From Polyangiaceae bacterium (lineage in GTDB: Bacteria > Myxococcota_A > Polyangia > Polyangiales > Polyangiaceae): a stretch of DNA of 64,000 nucleotides. The stretch's first letter is position 1. Each line of letters starts with the position of its first letter. A program made the translations under genes and the position numbers. The DNA lies in the NCBI GenBank assembly GCA_015075635.1, contig JABTUA010000002.1, positions 2,546,708 to 2,610,707 on the forward strand. The letters are read 5' to 3'. Below, piece by piece: positions 24,140-31,753 of this stretch. Below the pieces are notes generated by a model that saw only the letters and a program-made list of their open reading frames with translations, made no database searches and was not told the DNA's origin.

Positions 24140-25594
24140 TCACCCGCCCGACTTCTGCCGGAGCTCGTCGAGCTCGCGGTTCACGTCCAGAAAGCGCTGG
24201 GCCAGCGCGGTGACGAACGTCCGCATCCACGAGCGCTGGCCGCACTCTTGCTCCAGGGCGTCGAGCGTGATCTCCATCACGACGACGTCGTCCAGCGCGA
24301 CCACGCTGGCGGCGCGCGGCTGGTCGGCGAAGATGCTGGTCTCGCCGAAGGCCTCGCCGGGCCCCATGATCCGGAGCGACCGCCGCTGGCCGTCCACGAC
24401 TTGATACGCCTCGCAGCGCCCGCTGTTGATGATGTAGGCGGCGTCGGGGCTCTCCCCTTCCCGCACGATCACCGTCCCAGCTCGCAGCTCGATGCTGCGG
24501 AACCAGCCGCCCCCGCGCAAGAAGTCCGAGACCGCGAGCCTGAGCTCGTCCACGCTCGAGTAGCGCTCGGACGGCTCCCGTGACAGCGCTTTCAGCGTGA
24601 TGCGACACAGGCCGGGCGGCAGGCGCAAATCTCCCACCACCCGCTCCGGAGGCTCGATCTGACCGCGAATGCTCTTCTCGATGGCCTGGTCGGAGCTCTC
24701 CGCCGAGTGCGGCGCGCGGTTGGTGAGGATTCGATACAGGATGGCGCCGAGGCCGAACACGTCGGTGCGCTCGTCGATGTCGGCGACGCGACCCTCCGCC
24801 TGTTCCGGCGCCATGTAGGCCGGAGTCCCGACCACGGCCCTGGAGCGCTCCGGGGACGCCGGCTCGCGGCCGCCGAGCACTCCGGCATCGACGCTCAAGT
24901 CCGACGGACGCGAGCCGCCGGTCAGGCGCGCGATGCCCCAGTCCATCAGGTAGACCTGGCCGTGGCTGCCCACCATGACGTTGTCGGGCTTCAGATCGCG
25001 GTGGATCACCCCACGGCTGTGCGCAAACGCGACCGCGTCGCAGAGCTTCAAGAAGACCTGCAAGAGCGCCTCGATGTGCGCTCCGCTCAGCCGCTCCGCG
25101 TGGGCTTGGGCCACGAGCTCCTTCAGCGTCCTGCCCTTGACGAGCTTCATGCTGAAGCTCGTCACCGAGCCGGTCTCGTCCACGCCGATGTCGTGGACCG
25201 GGACGATGTTCGGGTGGTCGAGCTGACCGGTGATCTGCGCTTCCTCGAGGAAGCGAGCCGCTGCGCCCGGCAGGAGTCGCACGGAGTCGTGGAGGCGCTT
25301 TTCCGCCACGGTCCGGAGGATCGCGCGGTCGAAGACCCGGTGCACGCTGCCCATGCCGCCGCGCCCGATCTCGCCTTGGTCCTCGAAGCGCTCCGACGGG
25401 AGCACCGGGACGACCGCGGAGCGCTGCGTGCTCGGGACCTCCTCGGCGCCGTGCACCCGCACGCTCTCGGCGCCGTCGGCGTCGAGCACCAGCGTATCGA
25501 AGTCGGCCCCGGAGCCCGCGGGCTCCCGCGCGAGCTCCAGCGTGCGCTCCGGCCGGGGCTTGCCCGTGGGACGCGTCGCCGCGTCGTCGCTCAC
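24140..25594 (-). CDS. Ser/Thr protein kinase with C-terminal cyclic-nucleotide-binding domain
   Basis: A 484-residue soluble kinase. GTG 25594 overlaps the TGA of the upstream hydrolase gene. Kinase domain about 70-350: GRGGMGSVH loop, VAEKRL Lys, HRDLKPDNVM, LMDWGIAR (DWG instead of DFG) and GTPAYMAPEQ. Residues about 370-470 form a cNMP-binding fold with the phosphate-binding cassette PGEAFGETSIFADQPRAASVV, in which the FGE and R-A-A-S residues that contact cAMP/cGMP are intact. Kinase activity may thus be gated by a cyclic nucleotide, as in eukaryotic PKG though in reverse domain order. Target unknown. Confidence 0.85.
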   Translation of the reverse strand: MSDDAATRPTGKPRPERTLELAREPAGSGADFDTLVLDADGAESVRVHGAEEVPSTQRSAVVPVLPSERFEDQGEIGRGGMGSVHRVFDRAILRTVAEKRLHDSVRLLPGAAARFLEEAQITGQLDHPNIVPVHDIGVDETGSVTSFSMKLVKGRTLKELVAQAHAERLSGAHIEALLQVFLKLCDAVAFAHSRGVIHRDLKPDNVMVGSHGQVYLMDWGIARLTGGSRPSDLSVDAGVLGGREPASPERSRAVVGTPAYMAPEQAEGRVADIDERTDVFGLGAILYRILTNRAPHSAESSDQAIEKSIRGQIEPPERVVGDLRLPPGLCRITLKALSREPSERYSSVDELRLAVSDFLRGGGWFRSIELRAGTVIVREGESPDAAYIINSGRCEAYQVVDGQRRSLRIMGPGEAFGETSIFADQPRAASVVALDDVVVMEITLDALEQECGQRSWMRTFVTALAQRFLDVNRELDELRQKSGG

Positions 25595-26640
25595 GGACCA
25601 CCTCGGAAGCGGACCACCGGCACCTCCAGGCCGGGCCCGGGCGTACCCAGGTGGCGATCCAAGAAGGAATAGGTGTGGCCCCAGCAGCGACGAGCGTTGG
25701 GCGTGAACACCAAAGCGTGGAAGGCGTGCAGCTCGCCTCGGTAGTAGCGGGCCTCGCACTCCACGCCGAGCTTTCCGAGGGCATTGCTCAGGCGCTGCGT
25801 GTCGTCGATCAGCGGATCGGCCGTGCCACACGGCGCGAAGAACGCCGGCAGCGGGCGCGCCGGCTCGTCGCCGCGCTCCAGCACGGTCAGCGGGTCGGCC
25901 AGCTCGAGGTGCCCGGGCTCGTGGCGCTGCACGTCGCCCAGGTACGACTCGCTCACTTCGCTCAGTCGATCGTGGATGAAGCCGCTCATGTGAGGCCAGC
26001 GGCGCCGGAAGCGCTCGACGTCGCTCACGTGGTAGATGCCGCAGGCGGCGACCACCGCCCTGGGGCGAACGCCGCTGTCGAAGACCCGAGTTGCCCAAGG
26101 CTCGGGCCGGCGATAGCTGGTCATCATGGCCAGCGAGGTGACCAGGTTCGCTCCCGCGCTCTCGCCGGCGAAGGCGAGCCGCTCCAGATCGCCGCCGTAG
26201 CGCCCGGCGTTCTTTCGCACCCAATCCAGCGCCGCCGCGGCGTCGCGCACTGCGGCGGGGAACGGGTGCTTGGGCGCGAGGCGATAGCTGATGTTGAACA
26301 CCAGATAGCCGCGACGCGCGAACGCGAGGCCCATGATCCAGTGGGTGTCCTTGCTGAGGATGCGGAAGCCTCCGCCGTGCACGTAGAGCACCACGGGGAC
26401 CTGCTCGAGCTCCCCGCGCGACAGCCCGCCGGGCCGGTAGACGTCGAGCCGGTGCTCGGGCAGGCCCGTGTCGTCGTAGGGGACGTCGCGAATCACCTCG
26501 ACGTCGTGGCGCTCCGGCTTGGCCTGCGGATGGAGCTTCCCGACGCGGGAGAGCCCGCGGAAGAAGTTGTCCACGAGGAATGCGCCGGCGTTGCGGCGCA
26601 GGCGGGTCGGCAGGCGTTGCGGCGGGCGCTTGGGTCGCAC
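25591..26640 (-). CDS. Alpha/beta hydrolase (HSL/carboxylesterase type)
   Basis: A 349-residue esterase/lipase-like protein. It has the oxyanion-hole HGGGF (88-92), nucleophile GESAG (Ser161), the Asp of GTADPLIDD and the His of ELHAFH, i.e. a complete triad of the hormone-sensitive-lipase group. No signal peptide; the N-terminus is basic. Acyl substrate unknown. Coupled to the downstream cNMP kinase by a GTGA overlap, which suggests a common signal or pathway. The GTG at 26640 is favoured by a TAGACT box 8 bases upstream. Confidence 0.85.
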   Translation of the reverse strand: MRPKRPPQRLPTRLRRNAGAFLVDNFFRGLSRVGKLHPQAKPERHDVEVIRDVPYDDTGLPEHRLDVYRPGGLSRGELEQVPVVLYVHGGGFRILSKDTHWIMGLAFARRGYLVFNISYRLAPKHPFPAAVRDAAAALDWVRKNAGRYGGDLERLAFAGESAGANLVTSLAMMTSYRRPEPWATRVFDSGVRPRAVVAACGIYHVSDVERFRRRWPHMSGFIHDRLSEVSESYLGDVQRHEPGHLELADPLTVLERGDEPARPLPAFFAPCGTADPLIDDTQRLSNALGKLGVECEARYYRGELHAFHALVFTPNARRCWGHTYSFLDRHLGTPGPGLEVPVVRFRGGP

Positions 26641-26648
26641 GGCGCGGG

Positions 26649-26654
26649 AGTCTA
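26649..26654 (-). promoter_or_regulatory. TAGACT -10-like box, 8 nt before GTG 26640
   Basis: Minus-strand TAGACT in the 16-base gap behind the hotdog gene. No Shine-Dalgarno in front of the hydrolase start. Confidence 0.4.
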
Positions 26655-26656
26655 CG

Positions 26657-27148
26657 TCAGCCGCTGACCCGCGACCACACCGCGCTCTGGTCGCCGGTGT
26701 AACAGACGTCGCCGTCGTGCACGAATTCGAACAGGTAGCGCACGATGTGGCGCGAGCGCCCGAGGCGGACCTTCGTGGCGGTGCAGGAGCACTCGATGGG
26801 AGCGCCTGGCGGGACCAGCTTGCGGAAGGTCGCGCCGTGGATGTGGGTGCCATAGCCGATCCAGCCCTCCCGGTGCCGGAGGCCGAGCAGGTAGTAGGCG
26901 TGTACGAAGCCCAGCATGCCCGTGGCATGGATCATCGCCGCGCCCGCCACGTGACGCGGGTGTCTCTCGGGGTGGGCGCGCTGGTCGACCATGAACGGGA
27001 TCGGCCGATCCGTCGGCATGCGGCAGATCACTCGATTCTGCTCGGCGTCCACCGCCAAGAGCCGATCGAACAGCAGCACCGTCGGGTCGTAGGGGAGGTC
27101 CGCCAGGAACTCGGGCTCGAAGGCAGCAGGGGTCGGAGGTGTCTGCAT
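26657..27148 (-). CDS. Hotdog-fold protein (FabZ/FabA-like), catalytic residues uncertain
   Basis: A 163-residue protein from ATG 27148, which overlaps the upstream stop by one base (TGATG). The pattern YDPTVLLFDRLLAVD, HPERHPRHVAGAAMIHATGMLG and GATFRKLVPPGAPIECSC follows the strand-helix-strand order of FabZ/FabA-type hotdog dehydratases and thioesterases. The usual catalytic Glu on the central helix is not obvious (a His is nearby), so activity could be lost or altered. It could contribute to lipid metabolism. Cotranscribed with YjbQ. Confidence 0.6.
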   Translation of the reverse strand: MQTPPTPAAFEPEFLADLPYDPTVLLFDRLLAVDAEQNRVICRMPTDRPIPFMVDQRAHPERHPRHVAGAAMIHATGMLGFVHAYYLLGLRHREGWIGYGTHIHGATFRKLVPPGAPIECSCTATKVRLGRSRHIVRYLFEFVHDGDVCYTGDQSAVWSRVSG

Positions 27149-27564
27149 CACTCCCCCGCGACGTGGACTACGAGGCGCCGCGTGTGGGGACGGGAGCGGT
27201 GTTCCCACAGGTAGAGCGCTTGCCAGGTGCCGAAGGCCAGCCGGCCATCGCGCACCGGGATGCTCTCCGAGGTCTTGGTGACGGCGGAGCGCGCGTGAGC
27301 CGGCATGTCATCCGAGCCCTCGGCGTCGTGGACCCAGCGGCGCGACTCCGGCGCGAGCTCGCTCAGCCACGCCCCGAGGTCCACGAGCACGTCGGGGTCG
27401 GCGTTCTCCTGGATCACCAGGCTGGCCGAGGTGTGCTGCACGAACACCGTGCACAACCCCAGCTGGACCTTGCTGGCATCCACGACCGCCTGCACCGAGC
27501 GGGTCAGGTCGGAAAAGCCGCGGCCAGTCGTGCGAACCTCGATCGTCTCCTGATGTACCGCCAC
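27148..27564 (-). CDS. yjbQ: YjbQ/UPF0047 family protein
   Basis: A 138-residue protein, the usual length of the family, from GTG 27564. Hallmarks: HTSASLVIQENADPDV, a W-x-H-x-AEG-x-DDMPAHARS block and LAFGTWQALYLWEHR before the terminal VVHVAGE. E. coli YjbQ has thiamin-phosphate-synthase-like activity in vitro, but the physiological role is unclear. It is the first gene of the pair with the hotdog protein and divergent from the BrkB-like gene. Confidence 0.85.
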   Translation of the reverse strand: MAVHQETIEVRTTGRGFSDLTRSVQAVVDASKVQLGLCTVFVQHTSASLVIQENADPDVLVDLGAWLSELAPESRRWVHDAEGSDDMPAHARSAVTKTSESIPVRDGRLAFGTWQALYLWEHRSRPHTRRLVVHVAGE

Positions 27565-27609
27565 GGGGGCTTCGTATGCGATGATTCCCGACCGAGCAAG
27601 CCCCGAGCC

Positions 27610-28557
27610 ATGAAACGCCTGAGCTCGAAGACCGACGAACTGGTGCGGCGCGCCGAGCAAGCCGTGGTCGATTTCTGCGACCGGGGGCCGGCGCGACGTG
27701 GGCTGTATTCGCTCTGGAAGGGCATGGCGCGCCACAGCGCCGGGCGCGTCGCCAGCGCGATGGCGTTCAACCTGTTCCTGGCCGCCATCCCCATGCTGGC
27801 GCTGGCGGGGTGGCTCGCGGCCAACCTTCTGGGCCAGAGCCGAGACGCCCTGGACATCATGTCCTTGTACATGAACCTGACTCCGCTGGAGATCCACGAG
27901 ATCGTGCAGAAGAACTTCCAACGCTTCTCCGGCGGGGCCGTGGCCCCGTTCGCCGTGCTGGGCTCGCTGTGGATGGCCTCGAACGCCTTCTACATGCTGA
28001 TGAGCGTGTTCGAGCGCGCGGTGCGCGCGAAGCGCCGCGCGTGGTGGAAGAAGCGACTGATCGCCGTCGCCTGCGTGCTGGTGACCAATCTCTTGTTCGC
28101 CGGGATCACCGTGCTGGCCGTGGCCATCGCCGGAGGCCCCTCCAAGATGCTCGGCTTCTTGCGCACCGGCGAGCAGCTGGTGGGGCCGGCGGAGCGGCTC
28201 GTGAGCATCGTGGTGGCGCTGCTCGGCGCCACCTTGGCACTCGCCGCGTTCTTCCGCATCGCGGTCGATCGTCCGGGGCTGAATCGGCGCATCTGGCCCG
28301 GTACGGTGGTGACCGTGGCCATCGGTGGCCTGGCGTCGAGCGCATTCGGCTACTACGCGCGGACCCTGCAGAGCTTCGCGGTCTTCTACGGCAGCCTCGC
28401 GGCGGTGGCCATCGCGCTGGCCTGGCTCTGGATCTGGTGCGCCGCGCTGCTCTTGGGAGCGGAGCTGAACGCGCAGCTCGAAGGCGGCGAGCGCATCGCA
28501 CCGCCCAGCACCGTGCGACTGGCCGTGAGGGCGGCGAAGCGGGCGAGCCAGGTCTGA
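27610..28557 (+). CDS. YihY/BrkB family inner-membrane protein
   Basis: A 315-residue integral membrane protein with six hydrophobic segments (about 45-70, 110-135, 155-185, 200-225, 235-260, 265-290). SAMAFNLFLAAIPMLAL and the final SLAAVAIALAWLWIWCAALLLGAELNAQ segment are signatures of the YihY/BrkB (formerly RNase BN) family. The family was named for serum resistance in Bordetella and may act as a transporter; substrate unknown. ATG 27610 is taken; an in-frame upstream ATG near 27553 would add about 19 residues. Confidence 0.85.
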   Translation: MKRLSSKTDELVRRAEQAVVDFCDRGPARRGLYSLWKGMARHSAGRVASAMAFNLFLAAIPMLALAGWLAANLLGQSRDALDIMSLYMNLTPLEIHEIVQKNFQRFSGGAVAPFAVLGSLWMASNAFYMLMSVFERAVRAKRRAWWKKRLIAVACVLVTNLLFAGITVLAVAIAGGPSKMLGFLRTGEQLVGPAERLVSIVVALLGATLALAAFFRIAVDRPGLNRRIWPGTVVTVAIGGLASSAFGYYARTLQSFAVFYGSLAAVAIALAWLWIWCAALLLGAELNAQLEGGERIAPPSTVRLAVRAAKRASQV

Positions 28558-28563
28558 CTGAGC

Positions 28564-29502
28564 TCAGCCGCCGTCGAGGCTGCCCAGCCCGCACACGCCG
28601 AACCCAGTCGGTAGCCCCGCCACGCTGAGGCACTTGCCGGTGCCGCACTCGGTCTTGACCGCGGTGGTCGAGCACAGCTTGAGGCAGGTGTTGGTGGACT
28701 TGGAGCACACGTAGCCGGCGGCGCAGGGGCAGGCTTCGCCGGCGCGTCCGGCGCCCGGCACGACGCAGCTGGTGGTGCCGTCTTCCTTGACGATGGCGCA
28801 GGCCGTCCCACTCTTGCACTTGCACTGCTTGCCCGTCGGACAGGGATAGGGCTCGTCCAGGCTGCAATCGTCCGCAGGCACACACACCGGAACTGACAGC
28901 GCCGGCTGCCCCGCCGTAGCGGCCAGCGGGCGCTCGGCACAGAAGGCCCCAGTCGCGCAGGTCGTCGTCTGCTCGCAGCAATACTGACGGCATGCGGCCG
29001 TGGTGCCGTCGCTGACGCAGGCGAGGCCAGGAGCGCAGCTCTCCTCGGTCACGCACGGGGCTCCGTTCTCGCCGCTTCCGGCGAGCGCGCACTCGGCGCT
29101 CGGCTTGCCGTTCACGCTCTTCACGACGCAGGCGTATTTCGCCGGCGGAGTCAGCGCGGCGTCGGGGTCGCTGGGGTCGGCGTCGCCCGCGTCGTCGCCG
29201 CTCGGAGGCTCCTCACCGGGGCTCGCGGCGCACTCCGGAGCATCCGCGTCGTCGGGCAGGCACCCGCTTCCGCACAGCGGGCTCACGCTCGAAGGCTTGG
29301 CGTCTGGAGCGCTGTCCGGCACCGGCACGTCGGCGACGATCTGGTCGCGGCCCGCGTCCTCGGGGTTGCAGGACGGCCCCACGCAGCTGCCCCCAGCTCC
29401 CCCGGCGGCCTGCTCGTCCACGGCCGTGCAGCTCACGACCGAAAGGGCGGCGAGCGAGCCGAGCGCGGCGATGACCAGCAAGGAGCGAAGGAGGTGACCC
29501 AT
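28564..29502 (-). CDS. Cys-rich lipoprotein
   Basis: A 312-residue lipoprotein with signal LLVIAALGSLAALSVVSC (Cys near residue 25) and a mature part with about 30 Cys in EB/Dickkopf-like spacing (CAPGLAC, CCEQTTTC, CPTGKQCKC, CAAGYVC). It also has an Asp/Pro-rich segment at about 80-115. Likely outer-surface, disulfide-rich; function not recognisable. It converges with BrkB. A TACATT hexamer is 16 bases before its start (plus-strand 29519-29524). Confidence 0.75.
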   Translation of the reverse strand: MGHLLRSLLVIAALGSLAALSVVSCTAVDEQAAGGAGGSCVGPSCNPEDAGRDQIVADVPVPDSAPDAKPSSVSPLCGSGCLPDDADAPECAASPGEEPPSGDDAGDADPSDPDAALTPPAKYACVVKSVNGKPSAECALAGSGENGAPCVTEESCAPGLACVSDGTTAACRQYCCEQTTTCATGAFCAERPLAATAGQPALSVPVCVPADDCSLDEPYPCPTGKQCKCKSGTACAIVKEDGTTSCVVPGAGRAGEACPCAAGYVCSKSTNTCLKLCSTTAVKTECGTGKCLSVAGLPTGFGVCGLGSLDGG

Positions 29503-29632
29503 CGAGGGACGCCCTGGGAATGTAGCAGGACCGCGTGGAGCATGCCGCGTGCCGCACGGAAAAAGCTGCGGCGGCAGCTGCGCCTCTTTCCCTACCCCAT
29601 GACAGCGGTGTCACGGGACCGCCGGCGGCGGC

Positions 29633-31690
29633 CTACTTGAGCGAGACGCTGCGGACGACGAAGTTGCTGGCCTGATCGTAGACGCGGACGCTGACCAACG
29701 CTGCCCCCTGCGGCGCGAAGCTCGAGATGTCCGCCTCGAAGTCCTCGCTCTGCTCGTCGAAGATGCCGTCCTTCGGCTCGAAGGGGTACCACTCGTCGGA
29801 CCCGGCCACGCTGATCTCGATGCGCTTGATGGGACCGACGCCGTCGATGGCGCGACCCTTGACCCGCCGTCCGGTGACGGCCAGACCTTCGATGCGCGGC
29901 GGAGTGTTGTCCACCAAGACGACGCCGCTCTCCAGCGTGTGCTTGCGCACGCGCCCGGGCGGGTTCGACAGCTCGTCGCTGGCGGTGACCCGCACGCGAT
30001 ACTCGCCTTCCGGCAGATCCGACGTTTCCCACGAGTAGCTCTCGCTGGTGAGCTTCTCCTTGGGTTTGAGCAGGTCGTACCAGGTCGTGGTCCCGACGAG
30101 CCGGTACTCGACCTTGTAGCGCAGCTTGTCCTTGTCCGGGTTGTCCACCTTCCAGGACAGCGAAACCTTGCTGCTGGCGCTGCCGTCCACCGGACCGCCG
30201 GACTGCGGCACGCTCTCGCCGCCTTTGTCCGACGACTTGGTGCCGGCGTCCACGCTGGTGATGACGGCACGCAGGTTGTCGGTGACGAACGGGATGCTCA
30301 GCTCCGACAGCACCGCACCGGCGTCCTTGTTCCAGCGGGCGCGCACCTGGAGGTAGCGCGCGGTGGGCGCGTCCACCGGCCCGGGCGCTCCGAGGCCCTT
30401 GCCCCAGGCGCTCCAGGTGTCGTCCGGCTCCTTGGTGTTCCCGCTGCGGGTGGAGACCTCGATCGCCCCGGTGGTGACCCAGCTCATCCTGCCCCACTTG
30501 GCGCGGATCCCGGCGTCGAGCACCTTGCTGGTCCAGACGCTGTCGGTGCCGCCGACGCCGCGCACCGGGTGAAACACGGCCGGATCGCTCGCAGCCACGA
30601 ACTTGTTCTTACCGGAGAGCGCCAGCGCGCCGATCATCCGCTCCTCGGTGTCGGCGACCAGCACCGAGTTGTGGGCGTCGTCCACGGTGTAGACGCGCCC
30701 CTCGGCGCCCGTGCCGACGTAGGGCTTGCCGTCGTCGCCCAGCGCCAGGCTGGTGAAGTGCTCTTCCTTCTCGTCGAGCAGGATGTCCGGGGTGCCGTCG
30801 GCCTCGAAGCTCACCAGCACGCCCTTGCCGCGAGTCTTCGGCGGCTTGGCGGTGGGCCCGGCCGCCTCGGGGGTCGGCTGTGAGCGCCGCGGAGGCGCGT
30901 AAGCGCCCGACTGGATCTCGTTCGCGATGGCGTAGACCTCGCCCTTCGCGCTCACGCTGATCGCCCTGACCTCCGTGCGTCCGAAGTCGTGCATGACGCT
31001 GCCGCGGCCGGGCCCGGTGATCTTGTAGAGCTTCGCCTTGTCGCTGGCGCCGGCGTAGACCGTGCCGTCCGGGGCCACCGCAACGCTCATCAAGTGCTGC
31101 TCGGCCGCGTCGAAGTAGACCTGCGCCGTGCCGGTCTGATCGACGCGGTAGAGCTTGCCCTCGGGGCCGGTGGCGGCGAAGACGCTGTTCGACTTCTTGT
31201 CGAAGGCCACGCTCCAGATGTGCTCCACGCCCTTGATGCTGACCAGGTCGGTGACCTTGCCGCGGTCGAGCTTCATCAGCTTGCCGTCGGGCATCGTGCC
31301 CATGACCACCGTGCCGCCCCAGGCCTCCACCAGCGAGGTGATGACCAAGGCCTTGGTCTCGGCCACGGTGCTGACCTTGCCGGCCTTGAGGCGGAGCAGC
31401 TTGCCCTCGTTGCCGGTGCCGAGCAGGAAGCCGCCGTCTTTCTCGGGCAGCACCGCCCAGATCGCCGAGGCCTCCGTCACGGCGCTCGCGCCCAGGGAGA
31501 GACCCGCGCGGACCTTGCCGCTCGAGTCGATGGCAACTCCCTTCAGGTCCCCGCCCTTGAAATCCTCGCCCTTGTCGAGCTGGAAGGTGCGCGTTCCCAC
31601 GGCAGCGGCGCCTGACGCCGACAGCAGCGCGCCGGCGCACATGCAAAACGCCGTGAGTCGGCGAGCGGTGTTCTTTGCCCAAGGATTCAT
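29633..31690 (-). CDS. Exported beta-propeller protein with fibronectin-like C-terminal domains
   Basis: A 685-residue secreted protein from ATG 31690 (signal ending in ASGAAA; an in-frame ATG at 31723 gives a longer N-terminus). Residues about 30-390 are short repeats of the propeller type (LLGTGNEGKLLRLKAGK, VVMGTMPDGKLMKLDRGK, VFAATGPEGKLYRVDQTG, VYAGASDKAKLYKITGPG). The C-terminal half has Fn3/Ig-like strands (LSWKVDNPDKDKLRYKVEYR; LPEGEYRVRVTASDELSNPPG). No catalytic residues seen; a periplasmic or surface scaffold is likely. It lies 63 bases downstream of the S55 peptidase gene and is probably cotranscribed. Confidence 0.8.
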   Translation of the reverse strand: MNPWAKNTARRLTAFCMCAGALLSASGAAAVGTRTFQLDKGEDFKGGDLKGVAIDSSGKVRAGLSLGASAVTEASAIWAVLPEKDGGFLLGTGNEGKLLRLKAGKVSTVAETKALVITSLVEAWGGTVVMGTMPDGKLMKLDRGKVTDLVSIKGVEHIWSVAFDKKSNSVFAATGPEGKLYRVDQTGTAQVYFDAAEQHLMSVAVAPDGTVYAGASDKAKLYKITGPGRGSVMHDFGRTEVRAISVSAKGEVYAIANEIQSGAYAPPRRSQPTPEAAGPTAKPPKTRGKGVLVSFEADGTPDILLDEKEEHFTSLALGDDGKPYVGTGAEGRVYTVDDAHNSVLVADTEERMIGALALSGKNKFVAASDPAVFHPVRGVGGTDSVWTSKVLDAGIRAKWGRMSWVTTGAIEVSTRSGNTKEPDDTWSAWGKGLGAPGPVDAPTARYLQVRARWNKDAGAVLSELSIPFVTDNLRAVITSVDAGTKSSDKGGESVPQSGGPVDGSASSKVSLSWKVDNPDKDKLRYKVEYRLVGTTTWYDLLKPKEKLTSESYSWETSDLPEGEYRVRVTASDELSNPPGRVRKHTLESGVVLVDNTPPRIEGLAVTGRRVKGRAIDGVGPIKRIEISVAGSDEWYPFEPKDGIFDEQSEDFEADISSFAPQGAALVSVRVYDQASNFVVRSVSLK

Positions 31691-31753
31691 CTGAAAAGCC
31701 ACGGCCGTGTCCTTACCTTCCATCGTGTTTCACGGGTCTTCGGAGCAGCAATC

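Noticed and set aside
28558..28567. CTGAGCTCAG palindrome between convergent genes as a terminator.
   Set aside because: The 10-bp palindrome has no loop and no T-run; too short to claim.
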